64,000 nt of DNA from Mucilaginibacter kameinonensis (lineage in GTDB: Bacteria; Bacteroidota; Bacteroidia; Sphingobacteriales; Sphingobacteriaceae), in contig NZ_RCWZ01000005.1 of assembly GCF_003675385.1 (NCBI RefSeq), positions 310,001 through 374,000 of the forward strand, in the 5' to 3' direction. The translations under genes and the position numbers were made by a program. Positions 41,867-51,863 of the stretch are shown one piece after another. The notes below the pieces were generated by a model. That model made no database searches. It was not told the DNA's origin and was given only the letters and a program-made list of their open reading frames with translations. The number at the start of each line of letters is the position of its first letter. The first letter of the stretch is position 1.

Positions 41867-43456
41867 TTACCGTACCGTTATAATTATGCGCTGATATCTT
41901 GTAAGAGAGGGTGAACCGTTATCAGTTACCTGAAAAATAATGTGAATGGTTTGTCCGGAAATGGCGTCTTTAGGTATCTCGATTTGTGTTTGTTTGGCTT
42001 CAGGATTTAATATTGAAACTTTTCCGGGGAAAGTTCCTTGTTGAAATTGCCACCAGCTAACAGAAAGCACATCTCCGTCAGGATCAGAAACAGCTCCGTT
42101 CAATCTTATTGTTTCGCCAGCCGTTGCCATGACATTTAATGGCCCCTCAATTTTGGCAACCGGTTCGTGGTTTGCCCTTTTATATATTGGCGTTGTCGAC
42201 CATTTAAGCCGGGCGGCAAAATCCCGCTGAGCAGCCGGGAAAAAGTCAGGATACGTATTACTTCGATCTTTCGGCGCAGCAAGCGAAGTTGCCATTGCTT
42301 TTGATGATGTATCACTATTTTGAAAGAAGATGTTTTTAGCTTTGGGATCAATGAATCCGGCGCCACCCCAACCTCCATAGGTGCCATTTTCATATGCACG
42401 CAGTCCATTGCCGAGCATGTTCATAAAGGTAGGGTCATCGCCCTCTCCTAACCATGAGCCTTTCTCCTGTACGGGCATCCACACAACATAACCCATTTTC
42501 TTCAACTCGTCAGTGGTATGACCACTGACACCAAAATAGTCCATGATATCACCTTTTACCATTTGTTTTCCATCGCCCCATACCCTGTACAGCGCTCCCA
42601 AGGGGCCTCTGCCCGATATGTTTTCCTTCATCCAGGATGCTGTCATATAAACAGAATCCTGTGAAGCTGCATTTAGTTGAGCGCCATAGCCATAGTTTGG
42701 TCCGCCTCTAAACTCACGATATTCAATACCCGGCCAGTTAGGTTTAATATACTTTGCATAAGTATCATCCTGATCGCCGGAAGGGAGTAAAATCACCTTC
42801 CGGTAAATTTTTGATCTTATTTGTTCCCAATTGTTGGTGAACTCATATTGTTCCTGAATAGCTTTTAAAGCACGCGCGATAGTGCTTTGGCCGCCCCACG
42901 CTGTAATAAATAATTGCCCTGGTTTATCATCAAGTATCAGGGTTTTGATGAGATCTGAACCTGGCGAATCTTTTGAAATATCACCATCAAATTCAATATT
43001 TCCAATTCTGATTTTGGCTTTTAGAACATCCGGTGCAGGGTAATTTGGATTATGTATTTTAAGATTGGGGTAAACATTTGCGTATGTATATACTGCATCA
43101 TGAATAAAATGCTCATCTTCGCCCCATCGCCAGGATTCGCATGGGCACAAGTTTAATCCAAAGCGGGCATACTCGCGGCCCGGTACAAACCATTTGGTTC
43201 CCTTGCCATCGCCTTTCCAATGAAAAGCACTGCTCGCGTAAATCAATCCTTCAATTTCAACATCACAGCTGTATAGTAGGAACCTGATAAGCGAATTATT
43301 ATCATCCAATTCCGGATCAGCTGTAATAACAATGCGTGGCTTTGCTTCGTTAGGTGAGTTTTGAGCATGCGCAAAGCCATTAATCGCAAAAAGAGCCATT
43401 AGCGTGAATGCGTACCGACTTGCTCTGACGCTAAAGTATTTCAGGTTTAAAGTCAT
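41867..43456 (-). CDS. Secreted DUF1593 (Sde182-type, nucleoside-hydrolase-like) protein
   Basis: Signal peptide ends GFAHAQ at residue 32. PRIVITADPELDDNNSLIRF opens the nucleoside-hydrolase-like domain of DUF1593 proteins; GWGGQSTIARALKAI-like, VILLPSGDQDDTYAKYIK and GDDPTFMNMLGNGL follow. Residues 435-529 are a C-terminal beta-sandwich (DPDGDVLSVSWWQFQQGTFP). Such proteins occur in saccharide-use loci and were described as cellulose-binding. The substrate here is unknown. No partner gene overlaps. Confidence 0.85.
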   Translation of the reverse strand: MTLNLKYFSVRASRYAFTLMALFAINGFAHAQNSPNEAKPRIVITADPELDDNNSLIRFLLYSCDVEIEGLIYASSAFHWKGDGKGTKWFVPGREYARFGLNLCPCESWRWGEDEHFIHDAVYTYANVYPNLKIHNPNYPAPDVLKAKIRIGNIEFDGDISKDSPGSDLIKTLILDDKPGQLFITAWGGQSTIARALKAIQEQYEFTNNWEQIRSKIYRKVILLPSGDQDDTYAKYIKPNWPGIEYREFRGGPNYGYGAQLNAASQDSVYMTASWMKENISGRGPLGALYRVWGDGKQMVKGDIMDYFGVSGHTTDELKKMGYVVWMPVQEKGSWLGEGDDPTFMNMLGNGLRAYENGTYGGWGGAGFIDPKAKNIFFQNSDTSSKAMATSLAAPKDRSNTYPDFFPAAQRDFAARLKWSTTPIYKRANHEPVAKIEGPLNVMATAGETIRLNGAVSDPDGDVLSVSWWQFQQGTFPGKVSILNPEAKQTQIEIPKDAISGQTIHIIFQVTDNGSPSLTRYQRIIITVR

Positions 43457-43545
43457 TGGTTGTACTGGTTTATAATATCCAGTTAAAAATAAGTAAATCA
43501 GCTGATATGTTGCTGATAATCAGATGTAATATATTTAAACAAAAA

Positions 43546-43570
43546 ATCCCGCCGAAGCGGGATCTTTTGT
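43546..43570 (-). terminator. Terminator of the DNase II gene
   Basis: ATCCCGC-CGAA-GCGGGAT (43546-43563) with T-rich flanks on both strands; on the minus strand TTTTTGTTT follows. It lies 40 bp beyond the stop of the DNase II gene. Confidence 0.75.
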
Positions 43571-43605
43571 TTAGCGGTGTATATCGAAGATTGTTAAATA
43601 GTAAA

Positions 43606-44721
43606 CTATTCTTCAGGTTGCTCCCTCAATGGTGCTTCCGCATGAGGGTGATGCGTTTTTTGAATCAACACATGAGCCTCGGTCCGGTTATGCCCTGGCG
43701 GCGCCAAAAGCAAACTTGTTTTTGACAAGCCCGACCATAAAGTCTGGTTCTTAAATGCGATAGTACCACCGCCGCGTTTTCTCTGTGATATCATACGATT
43801 GATGTCGCCTACACAAATCCATGGATCGTGTAAGGTAACTCCCCATTTAGCATGGTCGTGTGTTTCGGGCCAGGCCCAATGTGCGCCCATAAAACCTAAA
43901 TTGATATACTTGATATCAAAAGTTTTATGAATGCCATCACTATCGGCAATAGGTGGAATTGGGCCACGGATCCATGTTTCAATGTCGAGATCATCTTGTA
44001 GCGTAGGGCCTACCAATTCGTTCCAGAAATCTTTATTCCACTCCCGGTTCTTCGCTATAACTTTAAAAGGCATCCCTCCAATCGTCTTTAAATCAACTGA
44101 ATCTCCCAAAGCTACCGGATGGTTGGCCAACGGCTGTGTCAGCGCATAAAGGTCGGAGGTTTCAGGAAGATTTGCGGTATTATGAAAATAGATCTGCGGT
44201 TCCTGGTGGTTTACCATTTGTTTAGCGATCATATTGGCGGTATCCAAATCCAGCGAAATACATAAATAGGTTTGTCCGTATTTTGGAGTTGGATCTTTAA
44301 TGGCTCCCGGGTCGGCGAACTTAGGCCATGAATGAAGCAGCCAGAACGAGGTTTTAGATTCTGTATCAAATACCAATGCGCCTTTGGTATGGCCTCTTGT
44401 ACCATCATCATGCTTGTTAAGGCTTTCGGGCATTTCATCGTTGTAAAGGATCCACCCGGTTGTTGGGGCCGGCGACTTGAAGTTTTTAAAAACCGAGTCC
44501 ATTGTAAGGTTAAGCGCACCCTTATCGCTGTTCAAAACATTGGGCGATTTGGTTATCGTCCTTTGCCGTGCATCTGGGTTTGCATCAATTGTGGAATCGT
44601 AATAGACATACTCGTAGCCTGTAGCCTTGTCATTACCCACACCTCCGTCAAGTTGCGGAACCTTGTAAATAAACCACCAGTCAACTGGGGCGCCATTTTC
44701 ATCAAGCGCGGAAATTTTCAT
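43606..44721 (-). CDS. DNase II-family nuclease
   Basis: Start at ATG 44721 (MKISALDENGAPVDWWFIYK); a longer frame starts with TTG and adds 26 residues without a signal peptide. DENGxPVDWWxxYKxP is the opening of DNase II proteins; GHTKGALVFDTESKTSFWLL and HSWPKFADP hold the first catalytic His-Lys, and THDHAKWGVTLHDPWICVGD the second. DNase II is a PLD-fold acid endonuclease known mainly from animals, with scattered bacterial copies. An exported enzyme would be expected, so absence of a visible signal is odd: perhaps the true start is further upstream. 371 residues, family length. Confidence 0.82.
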   Translation of the reverse strand: MKISALDENGAPVDWWFIYKVPQLDGGVGNDKATGYEYVYYDSTIDANPDARQRTITKSPNVLNSDKGALNLTMDSVFKNFKSPAPTTGWILYNDEMPESLNKHDDGTRGHTKGALVFDTESKTSFWLLHSWPKFADPGAIKDPTPKYGQTYLCISLDLDTANMIAKQMVNHQEPQIYFHNTANLPETSDLYALTQPLANHPVALGDSVDLKTIGGMPFKVIAKNREWNKDFWNELVGPTLQDDLDIETWIRGPIPPIADSDGIHKTFDIKYINLGFMGAHWAWPETHDHAKWGVTLHDPWICVGDINRMISQRKRGGGTIAFKNQTLWSGLSKTSLLLAPPGHNRTEAHVLIQKTHHPHAEAPLREQPEE

Positions 44722-44904
44722 AATTTTTGGATTAGGTTGTGAAATTGTTTGATTAATCGCTTGCAGGCGTGGATGAGGTTCACCATAAAGATAAAGCAAT
44801 GAGCAGTATTACCGTTTGCGTAATTTCACGGATTTTTCACAGTTAGTCACCGTAGTTTTACGTATAAATCGCTATAGATCAAGTGTTCATGGGCAGGATA
44901 AAAG

Positions 44905-44937
44905 CAAAAAAACCGCTACCTGATAGGTTAGCGAGTT
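44905..44937 (-). terminator. Terminator of the propeller/phosphoesterase gene
   Basis: CGCTACC (44914-44920) and GGTTAGCG (44926-44933) form a stem with one bulge, flanked by AAAC/GTTT; on the minus strand a seven-T run follows. It lies 52 bp past the stop at 44989. Confidence 0.6.
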
Positions 44938-44988
44938 TCTAAGTATGAAAAGTTTAATATTTCAGTCGATCTGTAAACTTAACTTTGT

Positions 44989-47718
44989 TTAATCACCATC
45001 TTCATCTTTTCCGGCCAGTTTAGCGGGATAGGCTTTTTTTCCTTTTGCTGCAAACCATAGTATCCTATTCATCACATCATCATTACCGCCATCTATGTGA
45101 TCATATTCTGGTCTTGATGATAATTGTGCAAAATGTAAAGCCGGGCCTTTGAGCGAAGAAAATGGCAGGCTGATTTTATTAAGTGGCACCTGGTTTTTTA
45201 AACTCGTATAAGTATACAGAGATGGCTTATCGGTAAAACATTCAAACATGGGTAGCGCAGTAGCATCAATAATATTCATAGGTGGTAAACCTAATATTTG
45301 CTCAATAGAACGTACTATACAGGTTTGGTTGTAATTTTTACTCACTTTATGCTGTAACCTGCTGTAAGGACTAATCACGAACCCGGTTGTACGATACGCT
45401 GATACGTGGTCCCAGCCTGCCTGTGAGTCATCTTCGGTTACAAATATTACCGTGTTTTTCCAGAAACGGCTTTTTGAAATTGCTTCAACAATGCGGCCAA
45501 GCGCAAGATCATTATCGGCTACCATGGCATCAGGTGTCGGAAACCCAGGTCTGGTGCCCACGGTATGATCGGCCGACAGGGCCATCACCATTAATTGCGG
45601 TAGCTGGTCGCCGGGCTTTTGCTCGTACTCGTGCAGCTCTTTGATAAAAGCCGAGGCCCTTAACTGCTCATTGATCTTATGTTCATCAGATCCCGGAAAG
45701 TTTTGCGATAGCATTGGCCTTACACGCGATATGGTGCTGGTATTATTAAAAGTAAAAGGTTTGCCTGTGTTGTAATTATTGTAAATGTCGCTCCAGCTAA
45801 GCTTGTTGTCAAAGTGTACCGCACAAGCCTCTCCATAAATCCGTACCGATTTACCATGATCGGCGGCATTATTCCAGATAAAACCGTTGCCATCATAAAC
45901 CAGTGCATCTTCCTGTACGTGCGGATAGCTTCTGAACCAAGACCTTACGCTTTTCTCAACGTAGTCGGTAACCATAGCGGCATCCGTCCATTGGTGTCCC
46001 TCGGCCGAGCATTTACCTGAAACATAATAATTATCAAGCAACAAAAAGTTACGCGCTAAATTGTGCTGATTGGGCGTAACGCTATCGCCATAAATACAAA
46101 GCGACTTATTGCCATTGCCTTCAGGCATGTCGCCTAAAACCTGGTCGTAAGTACGGTTTTCTTTGATGATATAAAGCACATGATTAAAAACAGATGGTTC
46201 GCCAATACGTTCAGGTATTGGTTTAGGTGCAACGTTTTTACGTGGCAGTAACTGCGCTATTTGCTGGCGGAAGCTGAGGTTCAGGTTCTGTACCTTTTGG
46301 GTATACTGTTTCAGTGTAGCATCATCGGGTATGCTTATCATAGATACAGTAGCTTTTAAATGGTGCGAGTTATAAGCTACAACATCATCTGCGCCAGGCA
46401 GGTCGCCTTTTAAATTGCTTTTACCAATCTCGTCAGTACCTACCCTTGAGCCCTCTCCTTCCAGGTTGGTTACGAATAAATTGTTGCCGTCAACAGCTAA
46501 CCCACCCGGGTACGCTTCTGTTGGAATAAAGCCTTTCACTTCGTCGCTCCCGGTTCCTTTAAGCGATGTTTTGTTGCCTAATTTTACCATTGCCACCGCG
46601 TTATCCAAACCGTTTGCAACGTACAGGATGGTACCATCCGCATTTATTGCTAAAGCATTTGGTGTATCGCCTATATAACTTTTTTTACCCGGGTTTAATT
46701 TTACATCGATAGCTGCTATGTTTTGCAATGAGCTTGTTGAAATTACCGACACCATATCGCTGTTGCCATTGGCCACATAAACAAAAGCTTCGTCGACACT
46801 ATTGATGATGGCGTTTGGATGCAGGCCTACTGTAATTTCCTTGATCACGTCTCCTTTAGCCAGATCCATAACCATTACAGTGCCCTGTACGGTTGCACCT
46901 GTTTTAGGATCGATATAAGCTTTACCGTAAGGCACGCCGGCTGTTTCACGTTTTAAGGTATCAACCGCTTCGGGACCGGCCCAGTTTGTCAGGAATATTT
47001 TATTTTTTGCAATGGTAAGTCCGTAAGGCGCAACACCGGTTGATTTTGTCCAAACGGTTTTATTATCGGCCAAATTGATTTTCACCAATTGGTTATTGCC
47101 GTTTAAAACTACATATAAATAATTTATCCCATTCTCATTATTAATGGCCAAATCGTTAGGTAACGCCAGTGGCGATTCACCTTCGGCCTTAAAACTGAAG
47201 GTGTTTTGTATACTGATCTTGTCATCCTTCCAGATTGCCTGGAAAACGTATGATTTTGAGTCCCTGCCTTTCCCCGCAGCCGCGCTCCAGTATATTTGAG
47301 TTTGACCGTCAATATTTACAACTTTTAAACCGGAATAAGTGCTGGTCAGCCCGCGATAACGGGTATCTTGTTTATATGTCCAGCGGGTAGTAACTTTTTT
47401 GGCTACAGTATCAATTATGGTAAGCCCATACCTGTCCTCAACGACAATAAACTTAGTGTTGGGTATCAGCCTTACGTCCATGCTATGGTTTTCGTCTTCA
47501 GCGTCGCCAAATGATATTACGGTTCCTGCCGGGTCTATAATACGGTTATATGGCATTAAAACCGGTAATATGTGGCGATTGAGCGTGCTGTCATCATAGG
47601 CGCTGTGCATGTTAACCTGTTCATTTTCGGAAACCTGCTTGTTGCCGGAAACGGTATGACATGCGCAAAAGAAAAAGGAAGAAACGAATATAAGTAGTAG
47701 GGATTTCGGGTATTTCAT
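44989..47718 (-). CDS. Lipoprotein with YncE-type beta-propeller fused to a phosphoesterase domain
   Basis: Start at ATG 47718 (MKYPKSLLLIFVSSFFFCAC), with lipobox FFCAC. Residues 40-480 form a propeller with YncE-like blades (GLTIAKNKIFLTNWAG, NAIINSVDEAFVYVANGNSD, NALAINADGTILYVANGLDN, GGLAVDGNNLFVTNLEGEG). Residues 530-870 match the phosphoesterase family PF04185: VLYIIKENRTYDQVLGDMPE, CSAEGHQWTDAAMVTDYVEK, VIFVTEDDSQAGWDHVSAYR. Anchored at the outer membrane or periplasmic face; acts on phosphate or phospholipid esters by family knowledge. Substrate unknown. Confidence 0.87.
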   Translation of the reverse strand: MKYPKSLLLIFVSSFFFCACHTVSGNKQVSENEQVNMHSAYDDSTLNRHILPVLMPYNRIIDPAGTVISFGDAEDENHSMDVRLIPNTKFIVVEDRYGLTIIDTVAKKVTTRWTYKQDTRYRGLTSTYSGLKVVNIDGQTQIYWSAAAGKGRDSKSYVFQAIWKDDKISIQNTFSFKAEGESPLALPNDLAINNENGINYLYVVLNGNNQLVKINLADNKTVWTKSTGVAPYGLTIAKNKIFLTNWAGPEAVDTLKRETAGVPYGKAYIDPKTGATVQGTVMVMDLAKGDVIKEITVGLHPNAIINSVDEAFVYVANGNSDMVSVISTSSLQNIAAIDVKLNPGKKSYIGDTPNALAINADGTILYVANGLDNAVAMVKLGNKTSLKGTGSDEVKGFIPTEAYPGGLAVDGNNLFVTNLEGEGSRVGTDEIGKSNLKGDLPGADDVVAYNSHHLKATVSMISIPDDATLKQYTQKVQNLNLSFRQQIAQLLPRKNVAPKPIPERIGEPSVFNHVLYIIKENRTYDQVLGDMPEGNGNKSLCIYGDSVTPNQHNLARNFLLLDNYYVSGKCSAEGHQWTDAAMVTDYVEKSVRSWFRSYPHVQEDALVYDGNGFIWNNAADHGKSVRIYGEACAVHFDNKLSWSDIYNNYNTGKPFTFNNTSTISRVRPMLSQNFPGSDEHKINEQLRASAFIKELHEYEQKPGDQLPQLMVMALSADHTVGTRPGFPTPDAMVADNDLALGRIVEAISKSRFWKNTVIFVTEDDSQAGWDHVSAYRTTGFVISPYSRLQHKVSKNYNQTCIVRSIEQILGLPPMNIIDATALPMFECFTDKPSLYTYTSLKNQVPLNKISLPFSSLKGPALHFAQLSSRPEYDHIDGGNDDVMNRILWFAAKGKKAYPAKLAGKDEDGD

Positions 47719-47875
47719 AGTATACAACTAAACGGCAAAATTAAAGCAGGTACATTTACTAAAGGTAAATATTTAGTGAAGAATATAATTGTTACATAGC
47801 GGATGAAATTATACAGGTGATAACCTTCTTTTCTATAATTGTTATGATATTTACCGGGTAACACATCAAAGCATA

Positions 47876-50800
47876 GTGATCAGGATAATCAGCTACCAGG
47901 AAGGCGAAAGCAACCATAATGTCATCATCAAAGGCGCAACCATAGCCGATCTTAGCGAAAGCATTATCGCTGCTCACGCGGCTGTCAGCATTTATTTCGA
48001 TACCCAAAGTTACAGACAAATACTGGCCAAACACCTTGAAATTAACCAGGGCGCTTTTACCAATCAATCCGGAACGGTTGCTTTTCCGGAGGTGATTGTT
48101 AGCAGTCATGAAGGACAACTGGCACTTTCATGCGGATGTCACGCTTCCGGCTATAAGCTTTGCGAACATCAGGCCCAGGTATTATCGGCCATAACCCAAC
48201 GTGATGAGTTACGGGTGTTTTTTGATGATAGGTTAAGATTTGAGAAGTTAAAAAAGGTGGCTACTGATTACGGGCTTGAAGATGAACCACACCTCGACAA
48301 GTTTTTTGAACTACGGGCCCAATCTAAAAGTTTTGAGATTGTTCCCCGGTCGGTTACTTTAACAGCGGTTACAAAAGAGAGCCTTGCCAGTCTGCAAAAT
48401 ATTATTGTGAGTGATAACGCTGAGCCAATTGAGTTGCCCGGAGATGATGCTGATAAAACAACCTGCATTGTCCTGAAACAGCATAAATACTACAAATATC
48501 TTTTTGTTGAACTGTACACTGCGCAAAGTACTAAAGATGGCAAAATTAAGAACCCTTTGCTGCCCATAGCCCCCTTAGACCTCATCTGGGAAACGAATGA
48601 TACAAGACAGGTTAAGTTTTTTACCGGAGTACACAAGTTCCAAAATCATATTAATACGCAAAAAACGGCTGCAGATATAGCGGCGTTAAAGGCTGTCGTT
48701 CAAAATCCATCGGCTTATAATTTTTATGCTCACGATAATAGCATATCAGACAAGGTGACGGCCGGTTCAATAAGCCCGGTAAAGGTCAGAACGTTGAAAA
48801 GTGATCTTGAACTTAAGGTAAACACCTGGGACGAGTTTTATCAAATAAGCGGCATTTTTAATGTAGATGGCTTGCTGTATGATGTTAAAGACCTCGATAT
48901 CAGGTATACTTATTTTATTGGTATAGGTGATGTGCTTTACCTGATTGAAAGCCTTCAGGTATTAAATGTGATCGATCTGTTAAAAAAGAAACAAGGTAGC
49001 CTGCAGGTGCATAAAAGTAAATTTGGTGAGTTAAAATCACATCTGCTTAATAAACTGGAAAATAAGCTTCGCATAGATTATACCTACATCAAACCGGCAA
49101 CACAGGAGCAGATAAAAAAAGAAGGGTTTGATCGCCCGGAAGAAAAGATCATTTACTTGTCGGATTTTGGCGCTCATGTTATGATCATTCCCGTAATGCG
49201 TTATGGCGAGGCCGAGATCCCTATTCGTACGCAAAAACAGATCTACGGCACTGATGAAAAAGGCAACCAGTTTTTAGTTAAACGTCGGGATGATGAGGAA
49301 ATAGCTTTTACGGCCCTGCTTGTAAAACAGCATCAATATTTTAACGAGCAGTTAGAAAACGATCTTGATTATTTTTACCTGCATAAAAGGCATTTTTTAG
49401 ATGAAGAATGGTTTTTAAACGTATTTGATGAATGGCATAACTACAACATCGAGATTCTTGGCTTTAACGAACTGGAGGGCAACAAGCTAAACGCTCATAA
49501 AGTAAAGATCACCATCAATGTAGTAAGTGGCATTAACTGGTTTAATACTGTTATCGATTTAAAATTCGGCAAAAAAAGGGCCTCGCTAAAACAAGTGCAC
49601 CAGGCTGTAAAAAATAAAAGTAAATATGTACGGCTTGATGACGGTACTCGAGGGATTTTACCAGCCGAATGGATAGAGAAATTTACCGACTATTTTAATT
49701 CGGGAGAGATCTCTGACGATGATACCTTGCATACTTCGAAAAGTAATTACACCGCCATACAGCAATACTATGATGAGGAAATGCTGGATGAAGAAGTACG
49801 AAATGAGATCGCTACATATAACAGAAGGTTAACCGATACCGAAACTATTGATGAAGTACAAGTACCTCCGGAATTAAAAGGAACGCTGCGAACTTATCAG
49901 CATCAGGGTTTAAACTGGCTGAGCTTCTTAGATAGCCTTAATTTTGGCGGGTGCCTTGCAGACGATATGGGTTTGGGTAAAAGTATCCAGGTTATTGCTT
50001 TTATACTTTTACAACGGCATAAAGTTAAAAACAATACTAACCTGATTGTAGTGCCAACTTCGCTCCTGTTTAACTGGCAGCAGGAAGTGCAAAAATTCGC
50101 GCCATCCATTCGTATCCATACCATTTACGGCGCCGAGCGGCTTAAGCACACCAAGCACCTGCACCAGTACGAAATTGTGCTTACCTCGTATGGCACCTTA
50201 CTATCGGACATAAACTTCTTAAAAGATTTTAATTTCAACTACGTTTTCCTTGACGAATCGCAGAATATCAAAAACCCCGAATCGCAACGTTATAAGGCGG
50301 TACGATTACTGAAATCCCGAAATAAGATCACCATAACAGGTACGCCTGTCGAAAATAACACATTCGATTTATATGGGCAGCTTTCATTTGCCTGCCCCGG
50401 TTTATTGGGAAGCAAACAGTATTTCAAGGATATTTACGCTATTCCAATTGATAAATTTAAAGGGAATAAACGCGCGACTGAACTCCAGGAAAAAGTTAAG
50501 CCGTTTATACTCAGGCGTACGAAACAGCAGGTAGCAACCGAGCTGCCCGAAAAAACAGAAATGGTGCTGTATTGTGAAATGAAGGAAGAGCAGCGTCATA
50601 TTTATGACTCTTACGAGAAAGAATTCAGAGAGTATATCTCGGCCACAACTAATGAGGAACTTAGAAAGAGCTCCATGAATGTGTTAAAGGGGCTGAATAA
50701 GCTACGGCAGATCTGCGATTCGCCGATGTTATTGAAGGGCGAAAAAATGCCAGGTGATGCCTCAGCCAAACTGGACGTATTGATGGAAGAGATTGAGAGC

Positions 50801-51265
50801 AAAAAACATCAGCATAAGATCCTCATATTTTCACAGTTTGTATCTATGCTTGATCTTATTGGTAAGGAATTAAGTGGTCGGGATATCCGTTTCTCCTACC
50901 TCACCGGGCAAACTCGTAAGCGTGAGCAGGTTGTAAATGAATTTCAGAGCGATCCGGGCATCCGGGTTTTTCTTATTAGTCTTAAGGCAGGCGGTACCGG
51001 CCTCAATTTAACCGAGGCCGATTACGTTTATCTTGTTGATCCGTGGTGGAACCCAGCTGTTGAAAACCAGGCTATAGACCGTTGTCATCGTATAGGTCAG
51101 GATAAAAAGATCGTAGCGGTGCGCTTGATTTGCCCCGGTACTATTGAAGAGAAGATCATGGTGATGCAGCAATCGAAAAAAGATATTGCCGATAAATTGG
51201 TTAAATCAGATAAAACTTTTACCGGCTCGCTCTCAAAAGATGATCTGCTTGATCTGCTGGAATAA
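47876..51265 (+). CDS. SWIM zinc-finger SNF2 family helicase
   Basis: GTG start at 47876; no in-frame ATG upstream before the promoter region. 1129 residues. SWIM finger: C86-x-C88-x7-C96-x-H98 within LALSCGCHASGYKLCEHQAQ. SNF2 ATPase: CLADDMGLGKSIQVIAF (Walker A, about 697), VFLDESQNIKNPESQRY (about 790), ITGTPVENNTFDLYGQL; helicase C with KILIFSQFVSMLDLIGKEL and GGTGLNLTEADYVYLVDPWW, NPAVENQAIDRCHRIGQ. It remodels or translocates on DNA; the biological role in Bacteroidota is not settled. Divergent from the lipoprotein gene. Confidence 0.92.
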   Translation: MIRIISYQEGESNHNVIIKGATIADLSESIIAAHAAVSIYFDTQSYRQILAKHLEINQGAFTNQSGTVAFPEVIVSSHEGQLALSCGCHASGYKLCEHQAQVLSAITQRDELRVFFDDRLRFEKLKKVATDYGLEDEPHLDKFFELRAQSKSFEIVPRSVTLTAVTKESLASLQNIIVSDNAEPIELPGDDADKTTCIVLKQHKYYKYLFVELYTAQSTKDGKIKNPLLPIAPLDLIWETNDTRQVKFFTGVHKFQNHINTQKTAADIAALKAVVQNPSAYNFYAHDNSISDKVTAGSISPVKVRTLKSDLELKVNTWDEFYQISGIFNVDGLLYDVKDLDIRYTYFIGIGDVLYLIESLQVLNVIDLLKKKQGSLQVHKSKFGELKSHLLNKLENKLRIDYTYIKPATQEQIKKEGFDRPEEKIIYLSDFGAHVMIIPVMRYGEAEIPIRTQKQIYGTDEKGNQFLVKRRDDEEIAFTALLVKQHQYFNEQLENDLDYFYLHKRHFLDEEWFLNVFDEWHNYNIEILGFNELEGNKLNAHKVKITINVVSGINWFNTVIDLKFGKKRASLKQVHQAVKNKSKYVRLDDGTRGILPAEWIEKFTDYFNSGEISDDDTLHTSKSNYTAIQQYYDEEMLDEEVRNEIATYNRRLTDTETIDEVQVPPELKGTLRTYQHQGLNWLSFLDSLNFGGCLADDMGLGKSIQVIAFILLQRHKVKNNTNLIVVPTSLLFNWQQEVQKFAPSIRIHTIYGAERLKHTKHLHQYEIVLTSYGTLLSDINFLKDFNFNYVFLDESQNIKNPESQRYKAVRLLKSRNKITITGTPVENNTFDLYGQLSFACPGLLGSKQYFKDIYAIPIDKFKGNKRATELQEKVKPFILRRTKQQVATELPEKTEMVLYCEMKEEQRHIYDSYEKEFREYISATTNEELRKSSMNVLKGLNKLRQICDSPMLLKGEKMPGDASAKLDVLMEEIESKKHQHKILIFSQFVSMLDLIGKELSGRDIRFSYLTGQTRKREQVVNEFQSDPGIRVFLISLKAGGTGLNLTEADYVYLVDPWWNPAVENQAIDRCHRIGQDKKIVAVRLICPGTIEEKIMVMQQSKKDIADKLVKSDKTFTGSLSKDDLLDLLE

Positions 51266-51340
51266 AAAAGCCCCTGTAAAATTTACAGAAACTTGCCGGC
51301 CAGGAGATAGATTTTGCACGAAGCCACTCAAAAAAACAGA

Positions 51341-51442
51341 ATGAAATGCAGAGTATCGGTGCTTGCTGCACTATGCGTTTCATCCTGTTTTGACAAAGAA
51401 AAATATGAGCTGGCTCTGAAAGAAGAACTCGTATTAAATTAA
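51341..51442 (+). CDS. Possible 33-aa lipoprotein-like peptide
   Basis: ATG 51341 gives MKCRVSVLAALCVSSCFDKE then KYELALKEELVLN and TAA. The start looks like a lipoprotein signal (LCVSSC). It overlaps the region between convergent genes and may be the stub of a lost lipoprotein gene. Weak. Confidence 0.25.
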   Translation: MKCRVSVLAALCVSSCFDKEKYELALKEELVLN

Positions 51443-51462
51443 ATAGAAATTTTCCCGGAATA

Positions 51463-51777
51463 TTATACTCTTGATTTGCGCAAAAGCGGCAGAACCAAAA
51501 AGGTAACAATACAATGCGCTACCAATGATAGGCCGAAGATAAACACCAGGATATATGACTTTTTAGTCCAGGTATTGAAATAATCAAGAAAGGCTGATTG
51601 ATTGGTGCCGCTATATAATGCCGCCAATGCAAAAACTGCCAGGCCTGTAAGCCATAAGGTTAAATGTGAGTAAAAATAACGTGGCGAGATCAAAGTGCCT
51701 TTTGAAAACGAGGTAAATAATAAAATTACGTGGGCGATAAATAGGACAACTGCAGCTGAAATAAGGATATAAAGCAT
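51463..51777 (-). CDS. Small integral membrane protein, 104 aa
   Basis: Three hydrophobic segments: MLYILISAAVVLFIAHVILL, LWLTGLAVFALAALYS and ILVFIFGLSLVAHCIVTFLV. Ends in RKSRV. A plain inner-membrane protein of unknown family, convergent with the SNF2 gene. Confidence 0.65.
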   Translation of the reverse strand: MLYILISAAVVLFIAHVILLFTSFSKGTLISPRYFYSHLTLWLTGLAVFALAALYSGTNQSAFLDYFNTWTKKSYILVFIFGLSLVAHCIVTFLVLPLLRKSRV

Positions 51778-51863
51778 ATTAAATATTTTAATCCTGAAGA
51801 TAATACTTTAGATAATACAACCAAGCGTTTTAAATTATATTTTTATTTTTAACAGTTGGTAAG

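Noticed and set aside
47792..48118. 108-codon minus-strand frame at the start of the SNF2 gene
   Set aside because: Overlaps the N-terminus of the helicase and has no own family features.
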